Assembly: GCA_963627215.1 (NCBI GenBank)
Contig: CAVGAH010000034.1
Span: forward strand, 1-19,646
Source of the DNA: CAKQOE01 sp963627215
Lineage (GTDB): Bacteria; Bacillota; Clostridia; Peptostreptococcales; Anaerovoracaceae
Direction: 5' to 3'
DNA length: 19,646 bases
The notes below the pieces were generated by a model. It ran no database searches and was not told the DNA's origin. It saw only the letters and a list, made by a program, of their open reading frames with translations. Below, in pieces: positions 6,967-13,781 of this stretch. Positions within the stretch are counted from its first letter, which is position 1; each line of letters starts with the position of its first letter. The position numbers and the translations under genes were made by a program.

Positions 6967-7001
6967 CTGATTTTATTATTGCCACTGCTGATTTTATTAT
7001 T
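6960..7001. repeat. 21-bp perfect tandem duplication
   Basis: GCCACTGCTGATTTTATTAT plus one T occurs at 6960-6980 and again at 6981-7001. The first copy overlaps the 3' arm of the preceding hairpin, so the hairpin tail has been duplicated. The rest of the 6723-7069 gap holds the A-tracts and palindromes; no gene is supported in it. Confidence 0.95.
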
Positions 7002-7069
7002 ATGAGAGAAAATGAAAAATTTAAAACCGGAGCAGACTGTAACAAGCTGGCCCTGTCAAGGCTGTGCGG

Positions 7070-8920
7070 TTATGAAGCGCTGAATGTTATACGCTCTGTT
7101 CCTACGCCCATTGAAAGGTTGAAATCAGAGAGCGCGTTGTTATATGTTACGATAGCGTTCGTAAGTCCCTGCTTTGCCTGCCGGAGGGAAAGCTTTGTTT
7201 TATTTACGTCAGATATCGTTATCATGCCGAGCTCAAACTGCTTTTCCTGAACAGCCAGTGATTTTTCAGTGAGTGATATAGTTGATTCAAATGTCTTTAT
7301 CTGGTTTTCAAGCTCAGCCAGGTTGTAATAGTTTGTACGCATATCTGTTTTCATGCTTGATTTTGCCTGCTCAAATCCTATTTTAGCGTTCTGATACGCT
7401 ACCTCAGCCTGCTTGTATGTGCCTGAGCTCGTAGAAACAGTGTAGCGGAGAGAGCTGTACTGCATCTCTGAAACTTCTATACCGTAATCGATATATTTAA
7501 GGCTGAGGTTGTTATTCATCATGCTGTCTATCGCTTCATCAAGCGTAGGAAGCTCTGCTTCTGCCTGCTCGAGCGGTGTAGTGAGCTTAAGCTCTGTATC
7601 GGTAGGCAGATTCATCAGCATGTTAAAGCTGCTTTGCGCGGAGAGGAGCGTCTGTTCTGCCTGGCTTAAGGTGCTTTCTGCCGAAGTAAGGCTGTATTCC
7701 TGGCTTGTGAGTGCGAGGTCTGAGAGCATACCGAGAGAATGCTTTTTCTGCGCTATCTCGAGAAGCTGCTTTTCTATTTCTACGGATTCCTTGCTTACTT
7801 CAACATTTTCCTGTGCCTGAAGTACGCCGTAATAGAGCTGGCGTGTAGTCTTTTCTATGCTGTTCATCTCGGCCCGGTAATTATTATCTATATTTGCTTC
7901 GATGAAATCGCGGGTGAGCTGAGTGATTTTTTTGTTTGTTGTAGTTACGCCGCTTGACTGGAGCTGATAGAGCGTTGAAAGGTCCATATAACTTGAATAT
8001 TTAAGCGTATCGCTTATTACCTTCAGATTATCGCTGGTGCTGCGCAGAGTCGCCTGATCGTTCTTTTTATTCATTTCAGCAGTTTCAGCCTGCAGTCCTG
8101 TAGTCTGCATGATATTTATAGCTTCCTCGAGACTGAGCTCCTTAACGTTGGCAGCTGAAGATGAATTATTACCTGCGCTTCCTGTGCCGGTGTTCTCATC
8201 TGAGCTGTCTGTAACAGCTTTACGCGCTGCTGTGTAGCCGTCTTTAGCAGCTGATTCTATAAGGGATGAAGCATTGTTGATGATTATTGCAGCATTACCG
8301 CGCGTTACGTGCTTTGAACCGTCAGCAGTCGGGTCGAAATCCTTCATACCATTGTAAAGACCGAGCTCTTTAGCGGCTGCTACATAGTTTGCAGGCCATG
8401 CTCCCGTTACCTTGCTCATATCGTACTCGCACGCGCGTACTGCCATAGCCGTTATTTCATTATATGTTATAGTTTTTGAAGGGCGGAACGTGTTGTCAGT
8501 GTAGCCTGTAACGATACCGCATGTGCTGCTGACACCGATGTACGGCGCAGACCAGCTTGTGCTGTAGACGTCTTTAAATGCGGAGCCGTTTTCTGACATG
8601 AGCGCTGTGTCTCTTATATCGGCATGAACAGTTGATTCGTCTGCCTTTGCAGCATCGTCCCCATTGTATCCGTTCAGGATGACTGCGCTGAGCATCTTGC
8701 TTATCTCGGCTCTTGATATGGTGTTTTCAGGCTTGAAGGTACCGTCGGGATAGCCGTTTATGATGCCTGCGTCTGAAAGAGCGTCCACAGCCTTTTCATA
8801 ATTTGTCTTGTTTGTGTCGCGATACGATGCGGCGCTTACAGGAACAGCCGACACGGCGCATGTGAGCGCGAGAGCCGCTGCTACGGCGCAGCTTATATGT
8901 TTTTTCTGTTTATTATGCAT
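7070..8920 (-). CDS. Secreted SLH-domain protein fused to a TolC-like coiled-coil domain
   Basis: The 616-residue product starts at the ATG preceded by a perfect AGGAGG; an upstream in-frame ATG at 8998 lies in hairpin DNA and would bury the signal peptide. Residues 1-30 form a signal peptide (cleavage about VSA-AS). Three SLH modules follow at about 34-80 (GIINGYPDGTFKPENTISRA), 115-165 (GIVTGYTDNTFRPSKTITY) and 173-216, then a Ser/Asn-rich linker (217-260). The rest (about 262-616) is a TolC/OEP-like duplicated helical domain: it opens with LSLEEAI and each repeat has the G(M)xxxxD then long-helix pattern (HSLGMLSDLAL; FELGMITISDV). The segments where TolC has barrel strands look very short. 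SLH modules bind cell-wall polymers, so this is probably a wall-anchored coiled-coil protein. No efflux pump gene is adjacent. Its role is unknown. Confidence 0.85.
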   Translation of the reverse strand: MHNKQKKHISCAVAAALALTCAVSAVPVSAASYRDTNKTNYEKAVDALSDAGIINGYPDGTFKPENTISRAEISKMLSAVILNGYNGDDAAKADESTVHADIRDTALMSENGSAFKDVYSTSWSAPYIGVSSTCGIVTGYTDNTFRPSKTITYNEITAMAVRACEYDMSKVTGAWPANYVAAAKELGLYNGMKDFDPTADGSKHVTRGNAAIIINNASSLIESAAKDGYTAARKAVTDSSDENTGTGSAGNNSSSAANVKELSLEEAINIMQTTGLQAETAEMNKKNDQATLRSTSDNLKVISDTLKYSSYMDLSTLYQLQSSGVTTTNKKITQLTRDFIEANIDNNYRAEMNSIEKTTRQLYYGVLQAQENVEVSKESVEIEKQLLEIAQKKHSLGMLSDLALTSQEYSLTSAESTLSQAEQTLLSAQSSFNMLMNLPTDTELKLTTPLEQAEAELPTLDEAIDSMMNNNLSLKYIDYGIEVSEMQYSSLRYTVSTSSGTYKQAEVAYQNAKIGFEQAKSSMKTDMRTNYYNLAELENQIKTFESTISLTEKSLAVQEKQFELGMITISDVNKTKLSLRQAKQGLTNAIVTYNNALSDFNLSMGVGTERITFSAS

Positions 8921-8940
8921 GAGTCCTCCTGTGAATCCTG

Positions 8941-9000
8941 CCGCCGGAGGCGGTATGTTAACATGAAAAATATTGATGCACGGTGCTTTTTGAAGCACCG
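8941..9000 (-). promoter_or_regulatory. Leader hairpins of the SLH-TolC mRNA
   Basis: On the transcribed - strand the leader holds a perfect 8-bp hairpin (8981-8988 with 8993-9000; arms CGGTGCTT and AAGCACCG, 4-base loop). A second small one at 8941-8953 (CCGCC-N3-GGCGG) lies about 15 bases before the Shine-Dalgarno sequence. They may affect message stability or translation; no known riboswitch is recognised. Confidence 0.55.
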
Positions 9001-9019
9001 CCGGTAATATATATTAAAA

Positions 9020-9035
9020 CTGACCCGTGGGTCAG
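9020..9035. promoter_or_regulatory. Operator-like palindrome CTGACCC-GT-GGGTCAG
   Basis: Perfect 7-bp arms around 2 bases, placed just downstream of the -10 of the SLH-TolC promoter, so a bound protein would block initiation. Form and placement resemble TetR-family operators, but no TetR gene is in the window. Confidence 0.6.
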
Positions 9036-9050
9036 AAAATCTTTTCGGTT

Positions 9051-9079
9051 ATTATACAACACATGTCGTGTGTTTACAA
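9051..9079 (-). promoter_or_regulatory. SigA-type promoter of the SLH-TolC gene
   Basis: Read on the - strand: TTGTAA (9074-9079), a 17-base spacer, then perfect TATAAT (9051-9056). The transcript would start near 9044, giving a leader of about 120 bases that includes the operator-like palindrome and two hairpins. Confidence 0.75.
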
Positions 9080-9146
9080 CAATCATTTGAAAAAGTATGT
9101 TACATCTTTGTGACATGAGGGTACTAACAGTTATGAGCGCAAGATG

Positions 9147-9176
9147 TTGCTATGAGATATGAAAATGTAGTAAAAT
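9147..9176 (+). promoter_or_regulatory. Possible promoter for the hslO leader transcript
   Basis: TTGCTA (9147-9152), 18 bases, TAAAAT (9171-9176). A start near 9183 would give a leader of about 240 bases before hslO, beginning with the small hairpin GTGCT-N7-AGCAC (9186-9202). Confidence 0.4.
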
Positions 9177-9210
9177 ATTATGTCTGTGCTTTTGCGGAGC
9201 ACGGGAGCAT

Positions 9211-9225
9211 GCGCGCCGGGCGCGC
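9211..9225. repeat. 15-nt palindrome GCGCGCC-G-GGCGCGC
   Basis: Perfect 7-1-7 palindrome with the GCC-N-GGC core, in the hslO leader. It is followed at 9235-9244 by TAATGCATTA (perfect palindrome) and at 9245-9260 by GTTAA-N6-TTAAC. Confidence 0.85.
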
Positions 9226-9304
9226 GTAAGGCATTAATGCATTAGTTAATCATTGTTAACATTAATTAAAAAGTAAATAATAATCAGGAAAGGAGTAATA
9301 CAGC

Positions 9305-9367
9305 ATGAATGCGGCTGTGACCGCAATATTCTATCTGTGGGTCCGCCGGGCGGACGAGCCGGTGTGA
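9305..9367 (+). CDS. Possible 20-residue leader peptide upstream of hslO
   Basis: An ATG at 9305 has GGAAAGGAG about 9 bases before it, a better ribosome site than that of hslO itself. The frame runs 20 codons to TGA at 9365-9367. The 15-nt palindrome at 9341-9355 lies inside the frame, so a translating ribosome would melt that hairpin. The peptide (MNAAVTAIFYLW then VRRADEPV) is unlike any known leader. It could be a chance frame in structured leader DNA. Nothing shows translation. Confidence 0.3.
   Translation: MNAAVTAIFYLWVRRADEPV
9341..9355. repeat. 15-nt palindrome GTCCGCC-G-GGCGGAC
   Basis: Perfect 7-1-7 palindrome with the GCC-N-GGC core, the second such copy in the hslO leader, 70 bases before the hslO ATG. 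Together with the SLH-TolC promoter region and the AT palindromes it fills the 8921-9425 gap. Confidence 0.85.
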
Positions 9368-9425
9368 GGCCTTATTCATTCATACCGGTGAATTTAAAGC
9401 GGAGCATGCTGTATGACATGAAGAT

Positions 9426-10382
9426 ATGAAATTTGATAAAGCTATAACAGGTATGGACAAAAGCGGTTCTTTCCGTGTTTACATGGCAGTAACTACAGGG
9501 ATGGTCGAAAAGGCGCATGAGCTTCACGGGACTTCGCCGCTGGCTACTCATCTGCTGGGCAGAGCGCTTACAGGAACAGGCCTTATGGGTCTGATGCTCC
9601 GTGAGCCCGGATTTAAGGTAACGCTGCAGTTTAAGGGTGACGGTCCTGCGCAGCAGGTCCTTTGTACAGCAGGTTCTGACGGATCTGTAAAGGGATTCAT
9701 AGCTAATCCGCTCGTAGATATTCCTGTAAAGGAGGAGGGTTCGCCTGACGTTGGCGGCGCACTCGGAATAGGCGTGCTCACATGCATCCGTGATACGGGA
9801 ATGAAGGAGCCTTATGTAGGTAAGATAGATTTTGTTACGGGTGAGATAGCCGATGATATGACGGCGTATTTCTGGATCTCTGAGCAGCAGGAAACTTCTG
9901 TATCTCTTGGTGTAAAGCTGGATGAAAACGCTGAAGTAAAGGCTGCAGGCGGTATGATAATACAGATGCTCCCTGACGCGACTGAAGAATGTATAAGCGC
10001 GCTTGAAAAGTGGCTCCCTGAGATGCCTAAGATATCTGAGCTTGCTGACAAGGTAAGTGAGGATGCAGATGGAAGACCTGTAGAGAGTGTTATGGAAGAG
10101 TATCTGAAGTCGGCATTCCTCGGTATGCCTGATGAATTCCAGATAATGCCTCTCGATACGCTTGATATAGGCTGGAACTGTGACTGCTCTGAGGAACGTC
10201 TTGAGCAGGTAGTGAAGAGCCTCGGAGCAAAGGAGATAAATGATATTATAGAGCAGGATGGACAGGCTGAGATAACATGCCAGTTCTGCGGAAAGTCTTA
10301 TCGTTTTGATAAGGATCATCTTGAAAAGCTTAAGCTTGAATGCCTGAGAGAGCGCATATCGCATCAGGACGTTCAGAATTAG
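9426..10382 (+). CDS. hslO: Redox-regulated molecular chaperone Hsp33
   Basis: The 318-residue product is Hsp33, a cytoplasmic holdase activated by oxidative unfolding. The N-terminal domain carries the family block ATHLLGRALTGTGLMGLMLR (41-60), the VTLQFKGDGP segment and GALGIGVLTCIRD. The C-terminal zinc switch has C-x-C at 252/254 (WNCDCS) and C-x2-C at 285/288 (CQFC), so all four zinc cysteines are present. It is slightly longer than the usual 290 or so residues, with a short C-terminal extension. No good Shine-Dalgarno precedes the ATG at 9426 (only GAAG 2 bases away), which together with the structured leader suggests translational control or coupling to the upstream mini-frame. The collagen-like gene converges on it. 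Confidence 0.95.
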   Translation: MKFDKAITGMDKSGSFRVYMAVTTGMVEKAHELHGTSPLATHLLGRALTGTGLMGLMLREPGFKVTLQFKGDGPAQQVLCTAGSDGSVKGFIANPLVDIPVKEEGSPDVGGALGIGVLTCIRDTGMKEPYVGKIDFVTGEIADDMTAYFWISEQQETSVSLGVKLDENAEVKAAGGMIIQMLPDATEECISALEKWLPEMPKISELADKVSEDADGRPVESVMEEYLKSAFLGMPDEFQIMPLDTLDIGWNCDCSEERLEQVVKSLGAKEINDIIEQDGQAEITCQFCGKSYRFDKDHLEKLKLECLRERISHQDVQN

Positions 10383-10399
10383 GTTACACGACGCAGGAC

Positions 10400-10428
10400 G
10401 TAACGCGCGGTATTTCGGGTTACTTTTT
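10400..10428 (+). terminator. Possible terminator of hslO
   Basis: GTAAC (10400-10404) can pair with GTTAC (10419-10423), followed by TTTTT. The same GTAAC can instead pair with GTTAC at 10383-10387 just after the stop codon. The stem is short, so the call is tentative. Confidence 0.4.
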
Positions 10429-10463
10429 ATCTGTTGTCTGCGATCGGCAGCGCCGGGCTGTGG

Positions 10464-11453
10464 TTATGTGAGCCTGAGAAGGGTCAGAGTAACCATCTGC
10501 TGGCCTGCTGAAGGAGCTGTAAGTGTTATATCGCTGAGCGAACGGAGCGATATCGTTGCGCCTGCCGGGAGGGTCGCTATTGCCTGAGATGATACTGTTT
10601 CACTTGTTTCGAATGTTCCTGTGACGTTTGTAAGTGTTGCAGGTATCTGTGTTCCGTTGAGTGTTGCGTAGAAGCCGTTGTCTGTTGTCGTAGTGCCTGA
10701 TGGGATAAGTACGTCGTATGATATGAGGTAGTCGCCTGCGTTAGTTACGGTGACAGTTCTGCCGTCTGATGATACGGTATAGTCGCCTTCAGGGCTGGTG
10801 AGATTCTGCGCGAAGGAAACAGCGTAAGCGTTATCCGCGTTCAGAGTCTGAGTGCCTGTTGAGTTGCCGCTCCAGAATGAAGCTACTCCCGGAGGTCCCT
10901 GAGGACCTGCAGCACCTGTAGCTCCCGTAGCGCCTGCGGGTCCGGCAGGACCCTGCGGACCGGTTGCGCCGGTAGCTCCGGTGAGTCCTGTCGGACCCTG
11001 AGGACCTGCAGGCCCGGTAGCTCCTGTAGCGCCTGTAAGTCCGATCGGGCCCTGGGCGCCGGTAGCTCCTGTCGGTCCTACCGGACCGATAAAGCCGCGC
11101 GGTCCTCTAGGTCCCGGAGGTCCGGGAGGACCGGGTATCACACAAGGATAATTACCGGGCCGGTACGGCGGCAGCTTCCATGATTGATCCTCGTATCCGG
11201 CATCAGCGGTATCCGTATCTGTTCCTGAATCGGGAAAGGTGGACCAGCTGTCTACGTAATCATCGTCAGCATCTTCCCAGAGCGGAGGCCATGGACGAGG
11301 ACGCGGAGGAATCGGACGAGGTCCCGGCGGCCACGGTCCCGGTGGGCAAGGCCTTGGAGGGCATGGTGGCGGACATATAGGAGGATAGAAGCGTATCTCA
11401 CCTGAGCGCCGGCTGCCCCGGCAGCGGCGGTCGTTATTTGAATTTCTGCACAT
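10464..11453 (-). CDS. BclA-like collagen-repeat spore-surface protein
   Basis: The 329-residue product has a basic N-terminus, a Pro/Cys-rich stretch (about 24-57, repeated PPxP and CPP), an acidic linker, and 27 uninterrupted Gly-X-Y triplets (108-188; GPTGATGAQGPIGLTGATGA type). A C-terminal beta domain (about 192-329) resembles the trimerising jelly-roll domain of BclA proteins (NAYAVSFAQNL, then DYLISYDVLIP). BclA-type glycoproteins form the hair-like layer of the exosporium in Bacillus and C. difficile. The many GAT/GPT triplets offer Thr sites for glycosylation. There is no signal peptide, as for known exosporium proteins. AAGGAG lies about 7 bases before the ATG. A SigK-type promoter match lies upstream, consistent with late mother-cell expression. 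Confidence 0.85.
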   Translation of the reverse strand: MCRNSNNDRRCRGSRRSGEIRFYPPICPPPCPPRPCPPGPWPPGPRPIPPRPRPWPPLWEDADDDYVDSWSTFPDSGTDTDTADAGYEDQSWKLPPYRPGNYPCVIPGPPGPPGPRGPRGFIGPVGPTGATGAQGPIGLTGATGATGPAGPQGPTGLTGATGATGPQGPAGPAGATGATGAAGPQGPPGVASFWSGNSTGTQTLNADNAYAVSFAQNLTSPEGDYTVSSDGRTVTVTNAGDYLISYDVLIPSGTTTTDNGFYATLNGTQIPATLTNVTGTFETSETVSSQAIATLPAGATISLRSLSDITLTAPSAGQQMVTLTLLRLT

Positions 11454-11496
11454 TTTTTTCTCCTTATGCGCATACGCCGCTGCGTCGTGTATGCTT

Positions 11497-11525
11497 TATC
11501 CTATGAGCGCCGGTGCTTATATGTG
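11497..11525 (-). promoter_or_regulatory. SigK-type promoter of the collagen-like gene
   Basis: Read on the - strand: CACA (11522-11525), 16 bases, CATAGGATA (11497-11505). This matches the late mother-cell SigK consensus mACm-N16/17-CATAnnnTA at every fixed position. The start would fall about 35-40 bases before the ATG. Confidence 0.55.
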
Positions 11526-11558
11526 ACGGGAGCGTTAGCAGAAATTTTAGAAATTCAA

Positions 11559-11642
11559 AATGCTGACATGAGATGTGAACGCAGGTCAGCATTGAAAATA
11601 TAGAGAGAAAATGCTGACCGGCAGATAAGAAAAAAGTCAGCA
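11559..11642 (+). repeat. Two units of the 51-bp-period TGCTGAC/GTCAGCA repeat
   Basis: TGCTGAC at 11561 and 11612 are exactly 51 bases apart, and each is followed 24 bases later (start to start) by GTCAGCA (11585, 11636). The first unit has perfect 9-bp arms (AATGCTGAC and GTCAGCATT). A degenerate half-site GTTAGCA at 11534 is also in register. The same geometry recurs at 19508-19640. Confidence 0.9.
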
Positions 11643-11654
11643 AGTACAATAAAA

Positions 11655-11690
11655 GACGCTGCCTGATGACAGATCGTGGCAGCGTTTTTT
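11655..11690. terminator. Terminator of the ABC-F gene, T-rich on both strands
   Basis: CGCTGCC (11657-11663) pairs with GGCAGCG (11678-11684). On the - strand the stem runs into TCTTTTATT, so it can end the ABC-F gene at 11709. On the + strand it is followed by TTTTTT. Confidence 0.8.
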
Positions 11691-11708
11691 CATATATTAA
11701 TTAATAAG

Positions 11709-13559
11709 TTATTGATTTTCTATCTGCTCAGCCAGCTCGTTCAGATATACCCAGCGCTCTGTTTTGTAGTCGAGCTGTTCTGAAAGCTCTGAGCGTTTTG
11801 CAGTCAGCTCCTGCAGCTTTACGTAATCGTTCGTAATGCCTGACATTTCAGTGTCTACGTCGGCGATAGCCTGCTCCAGCGCGGCTATATCGTCATCTAT
11901 AGTTTCAAATTCCTTCTGTTCTTTAAAAGAAAATTTAAGCTTTTTCTGTCTTTCGGGACGGCGTGAGCCGTCGGAAGGCGCAGCCGCGGAGGTATTCGCA
12001 TTAGTGCCGGAATTTCCGGAATTTCCGGAGTTTTTCTGCTGTGTCTGCGATGCATTCATTTCAGCTGTAAGAGCCGCAAGCTCTCGTGCGTTCATCGTGT
12101 CTGTATAGCCGCCCGGATAGTGTCTGATAACGCCGTTGCCCTCAAACGCGAACGTGCGCCGGCAAAGCCTGTCGAGGAAATAGCGGTCGTGCGATACGAT
12201 GATCACAGCGCCGGAAAACTCGTCAAGATAATCCTCGAGGACCGTGAGAGTTGCAATATCAAGGTCGTTGGTCGGCTCGTCAAATATAAGGACGTTCGGC
12301 GCCTGCATGAGTACGCTCAGCAGGTATAGACGACGCTTTTCGCCGCCGGAGAGACGCCCGATAGGGATGGAATGCTTGCTGCTTGGAAACAGGAATCGCT
12401 CGAGCATCTGTGATGCTGACAGATAACCGTCATCCGTACGGACGCTGTCTGAGATACCTTCGACATACTTGATGATTCGCTGGTTCGGATCCCAGACCTG
12501 TGTATCCTGTGAAAAATATCCTATTTTAACAGTTTCTCCTATGCTGATAGTGCCGGCGTCAGGCTCGGCCTCGCCGAGTATCATTTTGAGCAGCGTAGAT
12601 TTGCCGCAGCCGTTGTCTCCGATTATGCCGATGCGGTCGTTGCGGAGCACGGTATAGGTGAAATCCTCTATAAGCTTTTTATCGCCGTAGGCCTTTGAAA
12701 GGTGCTCTATCTCGATTATTTTTTTGCCGAGACGGCTGCTTGCAGTTCCGATGCTTAAAGATGAATCGTCTATTATCAATTTACTGTCCCGCAGCTCTTC
12801 AAAGCGCTCGATATGCGATTTAGCCTTAGTCGAACGCGCGCGTGCTCCGCGCCTTATCCATGCGAGCTCCTTTTTATACAGAGTTGCGCGCTTACGTTCA
12901 GTCGCCAGCAGCATATCCTCACGAGCGGCTTTCGCCTCGAGGTAATAGTCGTAATTGCCCTCGTAAGAGTAGAGCGAGCCGTTGTCTATCTCAAATATTT
13001 TTGAAGTAACGCGGTCGAGAAAGTAACGGTCATGAGTTATCATGAAAACAGCACCGCGGAATTTTACAAGAAAATCCTCCAGCCAGGTTATTACGTCATT
13101 GTCCATGTGGTTAGTAGGCTCGTCCAGTATGAGCAGGTCAGCACCCGTCGAGAGAACGGCAGCCATAGCCACGCGCTTGCGCTGACCGCCGGAGAGGTCG
13201 CCCATGCGAGCGTCAAAATCGCGTATACCGAGCCTGGTCATCATTGAACGGCATGTAAAATCAGGCACAGACGGGTCTATATCCTGTATATATGCGGCAG
13301 CCTGTTCAGCGACTGTGAGTTCGGCATCATAATCGGGATGCTGCGGGAGCATCGCCTTTTTTATATTATTGGTATACGTCACGCGCCCGCTGTCAGGGTA
13401 TTCACTGCCTGAGATTATCCTGAGGAGCGTTGATTTTCCTGTGCCGTTTACACCGATGAGTCCTATCTTCTCACCATCATGTATGCTGAGGCTGATGTCC
13501 TTCAGCAGCGGCTTTTCAGTATAACTTTTATTTATTTTGTCTGCATTTACAAGAATCAT
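11709..13559 (-). CDS. ABC-F ATPase of the Uup/YfmR type
   Basis: The 616-residue product has two ATPase domains and no membrane segment, the hallmark of ribosome-acting ABC-F proteins. Domain 1: Walker A GVNGTGKST (36-44), signature LSGGQRKR (122-129), Walker B LLILDEPTNH (142-151), ITHDR switch. Domain 2: Walker A GDNGCGKST (314-322), LSGGEKRR (403-410), VLIFDEPTNDLD (423-434). The interdomain linker contains KKELAWIRRGARARSTKAKS, and the C-terminal 80 residues form a charged coiled coil. Both are typical of Uup/YfmR, which relieve ribosome stalling; a resistance-type ABC-F is less likely but not excluded. A low-complexity NSGNSGNSG stretch precedes the coil. AAGGAG before the ATG sets the start. 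Confidence 0.9.
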   Translation of the reverse strand: MILVNADKINKSYTEKPLLKDISLSIHDGEKIGLIGVNGTGKSTLLRIISGSEYPDSGRVTYTNNIKKAMLPQHPDYDAELTVAEQAAAYIQDIDPSVPDFTCRSMMTRLGIRDFDARMGDLSGGQRKRVAMAAVLSTGADLLILDEPTNHMDNDVITWLEDFLVKFRGAVFMITHDRYFLDRVTSKIFEIDNGSLYSYEGNYDYYLEAKAAREDMLLATERKRATLYKKELAWIRRGARARSTKAKSHIERFEELRDSKLIIDDSSLSIGTASSRLGKKIIEIEHLSKAYGDKKLIEDFTYTVLRNDRIGIIGDNGCGKSTLLKMILGEAEPDAGTISIGETVKIGYFSQDTQVWDPNQRIIKYVEGISDSVRTDDGYLSASQMLERFLFPSSKHSIPIGRLSGGEKRRLYLLSVLMQAPNVLIFDEPTNDLDIATLTVLEDYLDEFSGAVIIVSHDRYFLDRLCRRTFAFEGNGVIRHYPGGYTDTMNARELAALTAEMNASQTQQKNSGNSGNSGTNANTSAAAPSDGSRRPERQKKLKFSFKEQKEFETIDDDIAALEQAIADVDTEMSGITNDYVKLQELTAKRSELSEQLDYKTERWVYLNELAEQIENQ

Positions 13560-13578
13560 TAAATTCTCCTTAAAGTGG

Positions 13579-13607
13579 GTAATAATATATTATGTAATAT
13601 TTTTCAA
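13579..13607 (-). promoter_or_regulatory. Possible promoter of the ABC-F gene
   Basis: Read on the - strand: TTGAAA (13602-13607), 17 bases, TATTAC (13579-13584). The -10 matches 4 of 6 and the start would lie very close to the ribosome site, so this is weak. Confidence 0.3.
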
Positions 13608-13630
13608 ATGAATGAATGGGAGCATCATGC

Positions 13631-13646
13631 GCGGCGCCGGCGCCGC
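13631..13646. repeat. 16-nt perfect palindrome GCGGCGCCGGCGCCGC
   Basis: Eight-base arms with no spacer, between the divergent ABC-F and SGNH hydrolase genes. It can form a strong hairpin or cruciform. No other function is visible. Confidence 0.7.
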
Positions 13647-13709
13647 CCCGGATATCCACATTTTAAATACAAGCATAACAGAAAAACGCCGATTATGCAA
13701 AATGCAGCG

Positions 13710-13738
13710 TTGCCGAACCCCCGTGGGTATTGTATCAT
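13710..13738 (+). promoter_or_regulatory. Promoter of the SGNH hydrolase gene
   Basis: TTGCCG (13710-13715), 17 bases, TATCAT (13733-13738), start near 13745. The message would begin with the perfect hairpin GAAGCGC-AG-GCGCTTC (13749-13764), directly followed by the ribosome site AGGAGG (13768 onward). Confidence 0.5.
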
Positions 13739-13781
13739 GGAAACAGAGGAAGCGCAGGCGCTTCACAGGAGGTAAAGGCTT

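Noticed and set aside
6939..7250. 103-codon + frame
   Set aside because: It starts in the duplicated 21-bp repeat and continues antisense to the TolC-like coding region, which has much stronger support.
9091..9114. TGTTACA and TGTGACA half-sites suggesting an FNR/CRP-type site upstream of the SLH-TolC promoter
   Set aside because: Spacing and symmetry are poor and each half is only a short chance palindrome.
9372..10364. 330-codon - frame opposite hslO
   Set aside because: It is a mirror of the Hsp33 coding frame, with no ribosome site and a composition unlike a real protein; Hsp33 with its zinc motif is certain.
13573..13600. dif-like site (AATATATTATGTAA resembles the right arm of Bacillus dif)
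   Set aside because: Only the right half matches; the left arm does not, and the region is simply AT-rich promoter DNA of the ABC-F gene.
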